From: Chitinophaga sp. GbtcB8
Lineage (GTDB): Bacteria > Bacteroidota > Bacteroidia > Chitinophagales > Chitinophagaceae
DNA length: 64,000 bases
Direction of reading: 5' to 3'
Assembly: GCF_019091455.1 (NCBI RefSeq)
Contig: NZ_JAGXJN010000028.1
Location: forward strand, 1-64,000
This document shows positions 8,050 to 15,443 of this stretch, in pieces. The notes under the pieces were generated by a model that was given only the letters and a program-made list of their open reading frames with translations, had not been told where the DNA came from and did no database searches. Numbering within the stretch: the stretch's first letter is position 1; every line of letters begins with the position of its first letter. Both the position numbers and the translations under genes were made by a program.

Positions 8050-9309
8050 TTATCCTTCCACCACTATTGATTGTATTCCAGGTACCTGTTCCTCCTCTAC
8101 TTCATCCACCTCTGCTTTCCTTTCTTCTTCCCCTTTCCATTTTGTTTTTATCAGCAACAGGAACACAAGCACAGCTACAATGCCATAAGCCACGCCCAGT
8201 ACAGCCTGGCTGGTAATGGAAATAGTGTTTACCATAAAAGAGCTCAGTATAGAAGTTACCACCGCAAATCCTCCGCCTGTTAAGCCGCTTGCCTTACCTG
8301 CATATTGCGGAAAGCGGATCAAACAATACGACATCAGGTTATTGAAGATAAACCCGGCTGTGCTATGCAACAGGAAAACATATACTAACAGCGTAAATAA
8401 ATTGTGGTAGTAGATTGTGAGCGGTATCATAATGGCTACAGTAAGCAGCTGTGCAATACTGGCCAGCACTAATTTTTTAGTGAACGCTTTACTTACCAGC
8501 ATTCTCGATACGGACCCGCCGATCATCACCGCCACCCCGGAGAACAAGGAACAATAACCTGTTGTTGTAGCCATGAAATGCAGCTTGTGCTCAATCAAAA
8601 ACGGACTGCACATACCATACAGCAGCACCATGCCATAGGTAAGTCCTAGTATTATAATGCCCGCAGTAAAATCCTGTGTTTTGAGCATCTTGCTATACGT
8701 TTGCACCGTTGACCGTACGCTGAATGGCTGCGCCGTTTTCATCGACTCGCCGCCAATCATCGCTTCAATCACAAAAAATGCCAGTCCGAAGTAACCGAGG
8801 AACATGAAGTTGGAAGACCAGCCCCAGGTTGTTTCAAAAAATCCGCCCAGGAAAGGCGCCACGATGGGCGCAATGGCCCAGATCACGGAGAACATGCTCG
8901 TGTATTTCTTTAATGCTTCTCCTGTATAGAGGTCCATGAAAAAGGCACGCTTGCTTATTGCAATTACTGCTACCGTAAATCCCTGCACTATACGCATGGC
9001 ATAGATCATTTGCAGATTAGTGGACCAGGCAATGATAAAGCTGGCCGCACTGAATACCAGCAGTGCTGCCATGTTAGGAACGTAGCGGCCATAGCTGTCA
9101 ATCAGTCCGCCTACGATCAGCTGTGAAATACCATAGCTGATGATAAAGAGGGAAAGCGTAAGCTGAATAGAAGCTGGTGAAGTATGTAATTGCACCGCCA
9201 TATCGGGTAATGACGGGATAAACACATCCATGGCAAAACCCGACAATGGAATAAGGCCCAGCGCCATGATGGTGTTCAAACCTGTTCTTGATTCTTTGAT
9301 CCTTCTCAT
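8050..9309 (-). CDS. MFS multidrug efflux transporter, Bcr/CflA type
   Basis: A 12-helix major facilitator of about 419 residues, most like the Bcr/CflA drug:H+ antiporter group. The first helix contains GLIPLSGFAMDVFIPSLPDM, which carries the D-x-F-x-P-S-L-P-D-M pattern typical of that group. It is followed by the loop segment GGLIDSYGRY (MFS motif A) and a motif C-like PIVAPFLGG in helix 5. The C-terminus is a charged, Glu-rich tail. I start it at the ATG at 9309; a longer frame would add 18 non-family residues. An AraC regulator lies immediately upstream on the same strand, 147 bp away, and is the likely controller. The substrate is unknown. Confidence 0.88.
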   Translation of the reverse strand: MRRIKESRTGLNTIMALGLIPLSGFAMDVFIPSLPDMAVQLHTSPASIQLTLSLFIISYGISQLIVGGLIDSYGRYVPNMAALLVFSAASFIIAWSTNLQMIYAMRIVQGFTVAVIAISKRAFFMDLYTGEALKKYTSMFSVIWAIAPIVAPFLGGFFETTWGWSSNFMFLGYFGLAFFVIEAMIGGESMKTAQPFSVRSTVQTYSKMLKTQDFTAGIIILGLTYGMVLLYGMCSPFLIEHKLHFMATTTGYCSLFSGVAVMIGGSVSRMLVSKAFTKKLVLASIAQLLTVAIMIPLTIYYHNLFTLLVYVFLLHSTAGFIFNNLMSYCLIRFPQYAGKASGLTGGGFAVVTSILSSFMVNTISITSQAVLGVAYGIVAVLVFLLLIKTKWKGEEERKAEVDEVEEEQVPGIQSIVVEG

Positions 9310-9456
9310 ATTAATCGTTTTAAATTGGCCCTGTAAAGGTAGGACAGCTGGCGTCCATGTCAATTACACGATTCAAAGGGATGATTATACAAATCAAATA
9401 TTTCCCGGGACCAATTTGGGGGGTCAAGATAACTTATGAATACCTGTCAGAGGGGT

Positions 9457-10392
9457 TCAGGCTGCCACCATCTTCTTTCCCATGCGGAATTCCAATGGTG
9501 TTTGGGTGCTAACCTGCTTGAAATATTTATTGAAGTGCGAAGGATATTCAAAGCCCAGCGCATAGGCGATCTCTGAAATATTCCAGTTCGTATTGCGCAG
9601 TAATGTTTTTGCTTCGGTGATCACGCGTTCGTGAATAATTTCACGGGTGGTTTTATGCGTATGCTTTTTTACTACACTGTTCAAATGGTTCACATGCACA
9701 TGCAGCAGGTCAGCAAAGCGGGCCGGCGTCAATAGCTTCAAAGGTGTTTCAGGCGAGTCTACCGGGAACTGCTGGTTCAGCAAGGCAAAGAAATCATTTA
9801 CCAGCCGGTCGCGTACCAGGGAAGCCGGCGCCTGGCGGCTTTGTTGTAAACGGATGCCTTCATGAATGAGCAGCTGCAGCAGGTTGCGGATCATATCCCA
9901 TTTAAAAGGATAATCAGAGGCCTGCAGCACCTGCATTTGCGTGAAGTACACGCTTAGCCGCTCTCTTTCTTCCTTTGTGACGGGTATTACCGGCTGCATG
10001 GCAGGATTGAACAAAGGGCAGGCATACTGTACATCACGGGGTATAAAGCCTTCTATAAAGGGCATGTTGAATAAACAGTAAAAGCGGTTAAACGGTGCGG
10101 TTACTTCTATGGAAGTAGGCACAGCAGGATTGGTAAAGATCAGGCAGCTTTGGTTCAGCTGTATTTCCTGGTCGTTATACAGCAGTATGCCGCTGCCTTT
10201 TCCGGTGGTGCTGCTGAGGCATATCTTGAAATAATCACGTCGGTTGAAAGGCGTTTTGCGGGTGCAGGTAAGGGTTTCACGCACATTAAAATGAGCTTTG
10301 CCGGATTCGTGAAGGAGCTCCGGTGGAATATCCTGGCCGGTGCGTTTGTAGAATTGCACCAGGGATTCAGTGGGAATGAGTTTGTCTGTCAT
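9457..10392 (-). CDS. AraC family transcriptional regulator
   Basis: A regulator of about 311 residues with an N-terminal cupin-like sensor (NRRDYFKICL, CLIFTNPAVP) and a C-terminal AraC DNA-binding domain (HVNHLNSVVKKHTHKTT, IAYALGFEYPSHFNKYF, TPLEFRMGK). I start it at the ATG at 10392 rather than the track's more distant ATG, because the added 22 residues have no family counterpart. It precedes the MFS exporter on the same strand. It is a clear paralogue of the AraC protein at 36045-36914: both share the RRDxxKI, LIFTNPxVP and HVNHLNxxVK segments. In this subfamily the regulator often controls an adjacent exporter or oxidoreductase. Confidence 0.9.
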   Translation of the reverse strand: MTDKLIPTESLVQFYKRTGQDIPPELLHESGKAHFNVRETLTCTRKTPFNRRDYFKICLSSTTGKGSGILLYNDQEIQLNQSCLIFTNPAVPTSIEVTAPFNRFYCLFNMPFIEGFIPRDVQYACPLFNPAMQPVIPVTKEERERLSVYFTQMQVLQASDYPFKWDMIRNLLQLLIHEGIRLQQSRQAPASLVRDRLVNDFFALLNQQFPVDSPETPLKLLTPARFADLLHVHVNHLNSVVKKHTHKTTREIIHERVITEAKTLLRNTNWNISEIAYALGFEYPSHFNKYFKQVSTQTPLEFRMGKKMVAA

Positions 10393-10465
10393 AGCTTTTA
10401 CCCTTATATAATTCAAAGGTAAGGAATTTGGTGAATGCGGTAAACAAACGAAGCTCAATGCACCT

Positions 10466-11506
10466 TCACTCAGCTGTCATAGCTTTAAGCGCTATCAGCA
10501 GCATTTCCTTCTCTTTCCCCTTCAGCTTAATAGAACCAAGCGGCAGCGTTGCAAAATGGCCTGCCAGGCGCAGGGAGGCGGCCAGCACGCCGGATACGAT
10601 CACTTCTTCATTGAACTGTTTGCACATGCCCTGGATCCTGGATGTTGTATTTAATACATCGCCTGAATAGGTAATATCCCTTTTAATGATGCCAACTTCG
10701 CCGGCCACCACCTTGCCGCAATGGATGCCTGCTTTAAAGGATGGCATCAGCCCATACTGCTGCATATACTTGTTGTGCAGCTGCTGCAGGTGGAGCTTGA
10801 TGTCAAAGAAGCATTGCACACATTTACTGTTGCGTATGCCTTCGTCATACTTCCAGGCTACGATCACTTCATCGCCCACATATTGATAGATCTCCCCATT
10901 GTTGTCCAGTATGGGATCCGTGATATCGGTAAAAATATCTTTCAGAAAAGCATGGTATTTTTTATTACCCAGCTGCTCCGCGATGGTAGTAGAGGAGTTT
11001 AGATCCAGGAACATGAAGATCCGCTGCTCTTCCTTGGGAGTGTTGTACTTGCCGCGGATGATGTTCCAGAAAACCCCTTGTCCGAATTTGTTATTGATCT
11101 GAACAAACAGCTGTGTAATAGTGACGATAACACCCCATACCATGCAGTTCTTCAGGATCCGGTCCCAGTCAGAAGGGATGTTGAATAAGCGGAGGATGAT
11201 ATTAACAATCGCAATCACCAATATAAAACAAAGCGCTACCGCAAGGATCGTATAACCGTAAGATTTATCCCTGAACCGCACATTAACAAAAAATATCAGG
11301 AAGCTGCCACCTAACAGGGCGCCTATAAGCGCGGCTCCCATATTGATAATGATGGCCTCCAGAAGGGTGTATTTAGGCACCGGTAGTACAGCATTGGTTG
11401 TAAAAAGAGCGAGCCGGTCGTAGAACGGAATAAGAAAACCTATTATTAGCCATATCACCGTAATAATGAATAGCTGCTTCAGCTTGTACGAAGTACTCTT
11501 GTTCAT
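10466..11506 (-). CDS. Membrane-anchored class III adenylate/guanylate cyclase
   Basis: About 346 residues. Four hydrophobic helices (roughly residues 11-28, 48-75, 84-108 and 120-136) anchor the protein. A cytoplasmic class III nucleotidyl cyclase catalytic domain follows from residue 160. The two metal-binding aspartates appear as D168 (FMFLDLNSST) and D212 (YQYVGDEVIVAW). The segment SGDVLNTTSRIQ matches the catalytic Asn/Arg region. The family makes cAMP or, rarely, cGMP; base specificity is not settled by what I can see. Several Crp/Fnr-family genes occur in the window, but none can be linked to it. The start is the ATG at 11506; a longer frame adds 30 residues before the first helix. 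Confidence 0.85.
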   Translation of the reverse strand: MNKSTSYKLKQLFIITVIWLIIGFLIPFYDRLALFTTNAVLPVPKYTLLEAIIINMGAALIGALLGGSFLIFFVNVRFRDKSYGYTILAVALCFILVIAIVNIILRLFNIPSDWDRILKNCMVWGVIVTITQLFVQINNKFGQGVFWNIIRGKYNTPKEEQRIFMFLDLNSSTTIAEQLGNKKYHAFLKDIFTDITDPILDNNGEIYQYVGDEVIVAWKYDEGIRNSKCVQCFFDIKLHLQQLHNKYMQQYGLMPSFKAGIHCGKVVAGEVGIIKRDITYSGDVLNTTSRIQGMCKQFNEEVIVSGVLAASLRLAGHFATLPLGSIKLKGKEKEMLLIALKAMTAE

Positions 11507-11917
11507 AGTGAAGTGTAAGTTTCCATTTACAATATATCCTTTTTTCAGGTAAAACTGCGCCGGGCCGTTCCTTACAAAACCATCGAATACCTGCAATTTA
11601 TACGATGGGCATTTTGTTTATAGAAAGCAACACTTTGTTTTGGGGCGGTAACAGGGCCATTGTATCTATTATAAAAAGTTTCGTTGTGTATTGTTCTGCA
11701 AGCTATCGATCCACCAATTTATGAGCAATCAGGATCAATAATTTCTTCCTGAAACTGCTTATTAACAAGGTCCGGTGTTAGTTAGGTGTTGATAATTTAC
11801 AAATAATTAGTAATTAATTATTTGTATTTAATGTAAACACTTTTTTATCAGATGACCATATGCCTAGCATCAATTTTGCAACATCCCGGAAAGTTATTTA
11901 ACCATAAGAGCATAACA
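11507..11917. other. 411-bp AT-rich intergenic region
   Basis: Between the divergent cyclase gene and the small gene at 11918. It has no supportable gene. The right half is very AT-rich and contains the inverted repeat described separately; promoters for both flanking genes must lie here. Confidence 0.5.
11798..11826. promoter_or_regulatory. AT-rich inverted repeat upstream of small gene
   Basis: TACAAATAATTA at 11798-11809 and TAATTATTTGTA at 11815-11826 form perfect 12-bp arms with a 5-bp spacer, about 90 bp before the ATG at 11918. The size and symmetry fit a dimeric repressor site, but AT-richness raises the chance of a fortuitous match. Confidence 0.4.
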
Positions 11918-12253
11918 ATGAAAGACTACACCATTGACAAAGTTAACTGGAATACAAAAAGGGGCAGGGGACATGTATTACGGAATGCTATTGTTTACAG
12001 TTATTTCAGGAGTATTATTAATTATCTTGAACAGAAGAACCTGACTGTTACCCGGATCTTAAATCCCGGGGAGGAGATTAATGCGCAAACCCAGATCAAA
12101 GCCTCCCATCTAACGGAGCAGGGAATGTTGTTATTTACTACCAGCTATGACCGCTGGGTAAATGAAGTGCTTGAACAAAAAATAGCTCCGGATGATTATA
12201 GTTTGCTGGATGATGCCCTGAATAAAATAAGAGGGTTACAGCTTCAGTATTGA
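11918..12253 (+). CDS. Hypothetical protein of about 111 residues
   Basis: A small cytosolic-looking protein with no family I recognise. The N-terminus is basic (KVNWNTKRGRGHVLRNA) and is followed by amphipathic helices; there is no signal peptide, membrane segment or cysteine cluster. I start it at the ATG at 11918; the longer frame from 11852 adds 22 residues in the AT-rich region. The gene stands alone, preceded by a 12-bp-arm inverted repeat and followed closely by a perfect 17-bp hairpin. That isolation gives some confidence that it is a real transcription unit. Function unknown. Confidence 0.6.
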   Translation: MKDYTIDKVNWNTKRGRGHVLRNAIVYSYFRSIINYLEQKNLTVTRILNPGEEINAQTQIKASHLTEQGMLLFTTSYDRWVNEVLEQKIAPDDYSLLDDALNKIRGLQLQY

Positions 12254-12259
12254 TCCTGG

Positions 12260-12298
12260 AATAGCTGTAGTGATCATAAATTGATCACTACAGCTATT
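12260..12298 (+). terminator. Perfect 17-bp stem hairpin after the small gene
   Basis: Arms 12260-12276 and 12282-12298 are perfectly complementary (core TAGCTGTAGTGATCA) with the 5-nt loop TAAAT. It begins 7 bp after the stop codon. There is no downstream T-run, so termination may be weak or the hairpin may protect the 3' end. Confidence 0.5.
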
Positions 12299-12377
12299 AA
12301 ATTCCTAAAGACTGAAGGTATACTACACCCCATATGCGTTAGCTTTAGTACATTGTTTAACGCTTAATATTTTTACT

Positions 12378-13151
12378 ATGAGATCCCCTAAGAAAACACA
12401 CCTTTATTCCGTTCTTAGCCTTACTTTTTTAATTGTACTATTCTCTGCGTGCTCCAAAGAGGAGAAAAAAGATGTTGTTGCTGCTGACAACATCGAAGAA
12501 ATGACCAGTTACCTTACCAGCCTTGGATTTGATAAACAGCACATTGTTTTTGACAAAGACCGCGTAATTGTTGAACAGGACATCCTGATGACCTTACCGG
12601 AACTTAAACAACGTGTAGCAGTATGGAAGAAAGACAACTCCGGCGTTCCCCAGACAGAGCAACGGAGGAACACTTATATTGTAAGCAACACTTACAACAC
12701 TAATATTAAGCTGTACATTGATGCAGCTGTACCCTCCAACTGGAGAACGGCTATCCAGGGCGCGGTGAATAACTGGAACGCTGTTAACGGCACCAGGCTG
12801 GGCATGTCTATTGTAACCAGCCAGTCGGGCTCACATTGCAGGGTTTTTATGGGTAACGAAACTGCAAACTGGATTGCACGGGCTTATTTACCCGCCTCAA
12901 ATGGCCGGCCTGGTGTAAGTGTTGAAATCAATGCATATTATAATACCCTGGCAGCTAATCAGAAGCTGTTTGCTATAACGCATGAGCTGGGCCACACCAT
13001 TGGCTTCCATCATACCAATCAAACCAGTGGAACATACATACCCGGTACTCCGCAAACAGATGCTAACTCTGTTATGAATTCATTTGTACTGCCCTGGAAT
13101 GGTTTTACAGCAGGGGATGTGCTGGCTACACAGATCCTGTATCCGCAATAA
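12378..13151 (+). CDS. M57 family (matrixin-like) metalloprotease lipoprotein
   Basis: A 257-residue lipoprotein of the Bacteroidota M57 'dual-action HEIGH' metalloprotease group. A signal peptide ends in the lipobox LFSAC with C25 as the lipidated residue, so it is membrane-anchored. The catalytic zinc site reads HELGHTIGFHH: H202, E203, H206 and H212. A downstream Met segment (VMNSF) fits the metzincin Met-turn. The N-terminal 75 residues form a small domain (EEMTSYLTSLGFDKQHIV) also found at the start of the paralogue at 54422-55645. The substrate is unknown. It stands alone and ends at a strong hairpin terminator shared with the convergent OmpA gene. Confidence 0.88.
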   Translation: MRSPKKTHLYSVLSLTFLIVLFSACSKEEKKDVVAADNIEEMTSYLTSLGFDKQHIVFDKDRVIVEQDILMTLPELKQRVAVWKKDNSGVPQTEQRRNTYIVSNTYNTNIKLYIDAAVPSNWRTAIQGAVNNWNAVNGTRLGMSIVTSQSGSHCRVFMGNETANWIARAYLPASNGRPGVSVEINAYYNTLAANQKLFAITHELGHTIGFHHTNQTSGTYIPGTPQTDANSVMNSFVLPWNGFTAGDVLATQILYPQ

Positions 13152-13167
13152 TATAATATCTCGTATT

Positions 13168-13208
13168 AAAAGGGAAAGCTGCCATTATAACGGCAGCTTT
13201 CCCTTTTT
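13168..13208. terminator. Bidirectional rho-independent terminator
   Basis: A perfect 16-bp stem (AAAAGGGAAAGCTGCC at 13168-13183 with its complement at 13192-13207) with an 8-nt loop. The A-run and T-run at the two ends allow termination in both directions. It lies between the convergent M57 protease and OmpA-type genes. Confidence 0.9.
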
Positions 13209-13238
13209 AGCTTATATAAAAAAGACCATAACCTTATG

Positions 13239-14039
13239 TCACGAACCAATTAATTTATACAGCTCATCCAGCTTAGGTGTGAGTATAATTTCTGTTCTTC
13301 TGTTCCTGGCCCTTCCTTCCGGCGTGCTGTTGCTTTCAACAGGATCGTACTGGCTGTGACCGGAGGCCACTACCTTTGCAGGATCTACGTGGTAAGTATT
13401 AACCAGGATCCTTACAATAGCGGTAGACCTGGCGGTGCTCAGCGCCCAGTTATCAGGGTATTTGCTGCGAATGGGAATAGAGTCCGTGTGTCCTTCAATG
13501 TTAACAGATATATCGGGGTTGATGATGAGCACAGCGGCCAGCTTGCTCAATGCATCTTTACCTTTGGCATTCACTTCAGCGCTCCCGGAAGGGAAGAGCA
13601 GATTTTCACTAAGGCTTACATATACCTTACCGTTCTTTTGTGACACGGTTAATTCATTGGAATTAAACCCGCTCAGCGCATCTGTCATTTTTTTTCTAAG
13701 CTCTGCAGCTTTTTGTTTTTGCTGATCCAGCAGCGACTGTAGCTGCTGCAGCTTTTGCTGCTGTTGCTGATAGGCTTCTTTACTGCTGCTTAGCTGTGAG
13801 TTCAGCTGGCTTTGTGTGGCTTGTGCGTTGGTGTTGGCATCGGTTAATTCTTTGATCTGCTGCTGCAGCTGTGCAATATTATCCTGCAGGCTATTGATCT
13901 TCCTGGCCAGTGATATGCTGTCGCTTTTTGATAAGCGTAATGCTACCTGTGAGTCAAGGTATTTTCTCTTGGATACACAGCTTGCCAGCAGCAGTAGCGA
14001 TACGATTAATATTGAAAAGGTTTTTCCGGCATACTTCAT
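13239..14039 (-). CDS. OmpA-family lipoprotein with coiled coil
   Basis: A 266-residue envelope protein. The signal peptide ends in LLASC, with C21 lipidated. Residues about 35-118 form a Gln/Leu-rich coiled coil. A C-terminal OmpA/MotB domain (about 130-260) follows, containing NIEGHTDSIP, NWALSTARS and NRRTEIIL; the Asp and Arg in these motifs bind diaminopimelate in peptidoglycan. It should tether the outer membrane to the cell wall or act as a periplasmic stalk. It is monocistronic, with two adjacent palindromes about 55-85 bp before its start codon. Confidence 0.92.
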   Translation of the reverse strand: MKYAGKTFSILIVSLLLLASCVSKRKYLDSQVALRLSKSDSISLARKINSLQDNIAQLQQQIKELTDANTNAQATQSQLNSQLSSSKEAYQQQQQKLQQLQSLLDQQKQKAAELRKKMTDALSGFNSNELTVSQKNGKVYVSLSENLLFPSGSAEVNAKGKDALSKLAAVLIINPDISVNIEGHTDSIPIRSKYPDNWALSTARSTAIVRILVNTYHVDPAKVVASGHSQYDPVESNSTPEGRARNRRTEIILTPKLDELYKLIGS

Positions 14040-14092
14040 AATAAAACTTTTGGATTAAAGTATAAACAATCAGTGAGCTATCGTAATTATGT

Positions 14093-14122
14093 TGCCGGAA
14101 TTTTCCGGCACTTTCATGAAAG
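14093..14122. promoter_or_regulatory. Two adjacent palindromes upstream of the OmpA-type gene
   Basis: TGCCGGAA-TT-TTCCGGCA (14093-14110) is directly followed by CTTTCATGAAAG (14111-14122). Both are perfect inverted repeats. They lie 54-83 bp upstream of the OmpA-type start on the minus strand. Either could be an operator; the first could also form a short RNA hairpin. Confidence 0.45.
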
Positions 14123-14437
14123 CTGGCATTAAATTTTTTTCATGACAGCATAAGTTATTATTTCCCAATGCGAAATGGCCCGCGTTCCTGTGAGTATTTT
14201 AACCAGCCCTTTAACAGGAACGGAGCTTAGTATTATTTATGAATAACCCAGGTGATTGGCAAACTTTATGCCTAAATGGAACCTGCTATCATGCCCCGGA
14301 GTGCATTGTGCTGATGGCATACAGGCTCCGGCAACAGTATTTATTGATCTGGCAGAAGTGGCTGGAAGATCTTAAATGGTCTGTTCCTGTAAATACAGGT
14401 AATAATTATATAAACACAGGCAGCGATAATTTCTTTA

Positions 14438-14461
14438 TATATTTGTTTACTTGTAGTACAA
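14438..14461 (+). promoter_or_regulatory. Promoter -7 box and GntR-type operator before the sialic acid regulator
   Basis: TATATTTG (14438-14445) matches the Bacteroidota -7 consensus TAnnTTTG. Six bases downstream lies the perfect palindrome TTGTAGTACAA (14451-14461), which fits the FadR-subfamily operator pattern TnGTnnnACnA. It ends 11 bp before the proposed ATG at 14473, so binding there would block the regulator's own expression. Confidence 0.6.
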
Positions 14462-14472
14462 AAGAAGCATTT

Positions 14473-15162
14473 ATGGTTAATGGTATTAAACCAATTTCAT
14501 CCAGGTCGATGGCTGAGCGGGTAGAGATAAGCCTGAGGGAGTATTTTGCGCAGAAATCCTTTAAGCCTGGTGATCCCCTGCCTACGGAGCTGGAGCTGGC
14601 GGCAGCTTTGGGTGTGAGCCGTAATGTAGTAAGGGAGGCGTTAAGCCGCTTTAAAATGCTTGGAATTGTAGAAGCCAAGAAAAAATCAGGCATGGTTATT
14701 TCCAATCCTGATATTGTAGGCACTTTTGAAAAAGTGATGACCCCGGAGATTATGGACGAAACCACGCTGCAGGATCTGTTTGAGCTAAGGCTGGCGCTGG
14801 AAATGGGGATTGCCGATCTTTTATATATCCATAAAACGGAAAAAGACCTGGATGAGCTGGAAGAAATTGCAGCCCGGGAAATGAAAGAGAAAGACAATAA
14901 TTTCCGGATCAGCAACGAGATCGCATTCCACAGCAAGTTATATGAAATGACGGGCAACAATACGCTCAAACGCTTTCAGAGCCTGTTATTGCCTATTTTC
15001 GGATATGTGATAAAGCTGGAAAAAAAGAAAGTGATTTCAGGAAAAGTCACCCACCAGGACCTCGTTAAAATATTAAGGAAAGGAACGGTCGAGGATTTTA
15101 AGGAAGGGATGTTATCTCACCTGCAGCCCCATTTTGACCGGGTAAAGAGTTTTAAAAAATAA
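14473..15162 (+). CDS. GntR/FadR family regulator, probable sialic acid locus regulator (NanR-like)
   Basis: About 229 residues. The N-terminal GntR winged helix shows PLPTELELAAALGVSRNVVREALSRF (positions roughly 36-60). The C-terminal FCD effector domain has the expected metal-site histidines in AFHSKLYEMTGN, VTHQDL and LSHLQPHF. FadR/FCD regulators such as NanR bind an acid or sugar-acid ligand. The start at 14473 is chosen because the GntR fold begins a few residues later and a promoter and operator lie immediately upstream. The gene faces the same way as the sialidase/SusCD/lyase operon, 281 bp ahead of it, and an NTGT-NNN-ACAN palindrome occurs at both promoters. Sialic acid or an intermediate as ligand is an inference. 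Confidence 0.85.
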   Translation: MVNGIKPISSRSMAERVEISLREYFAQKSFKPGDPLPTELELAAALGVSRNVVREALSRFKMLGIVEAKKKSGMVISNPDIVGTFEKVMTPEIMDETTLQDLFELRLALEMGIADLLYIHKTEKDLDELEEIAAREMKEKDNNFRISNEIAFHSKLYEMTGNNTLKRFQSLLLPIFGYVIKLEKKKVISGKVTHQDLVKILRKGTVEDFKEGMLSHLQPHFDRVKSFKK

Positions 15163-15376
15163 CCGGGAGCGGGGGCCGTAACGTCCTGAAATACAGCATT
15201 CACCTCATCCACACCTGTCATCCACCTGCTGGAATACTGCCGGAGTGGCCCGTAATAAGGCATACATTAATCTACATATCCTGATCAAATATTGCTGAAA
15301 TGCCCTGCCATACAGGCATTTACCACTTTTATTTCCATTACTTCCCCTCCTCCAATAAAAAAAATCTGCCCTAAAA

Positions 15377-15421
15377 TTTTTGTAATCTAAAAACAAATTC
15401 TACATTTATTATGTAGAACAT
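15377..15421 (+). promoter_or_regulatory. Promoter and overlapping operator of the sialic acid operon
   Basis: A TTTTTG (15377-15382) and a TACATTTA (15401-15408), 18 bp apart, fit the Bacteroidota -33/-7 promoter pattern. Overlapping the -7 is the inverted repeat TTCTACAT-N5-ATGTAGAA (15398-15418). Inside its right end lies ATGTAGAACAT (15411-15421), which has the same NTGT-NNN-ACAN form as the palindrome in front of the GntR gene. The geometry is that of repression by the adjacent regulator, relieved by ligand. Confidence 0.6.
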
Positions 15422-15443
15422 AACTACTAATAAAACCTACGTT

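Larger units (their letters stand above)
14040..14472. other. 433-bp divergent regulatory region
   Basis: The region between the OmpA-type gene and the GntR regulator. A longer frame from 14239 runs through part of it into the regulator gene, but the added 78 residues do not look like a GntR protein and include Cys and aromatic-rich random sequence. It holds two palindromes near the OmpA side and a promoter plus operator near the GntR side. Confidence 0.55.

Noticed and set aside
14239..14472. 78-residue N-terminal extension of the GntR regulator
   Set aside because: It crosses the promoter and operator and lacks any domain; the GntR fold starts just after the ATG at 14473.
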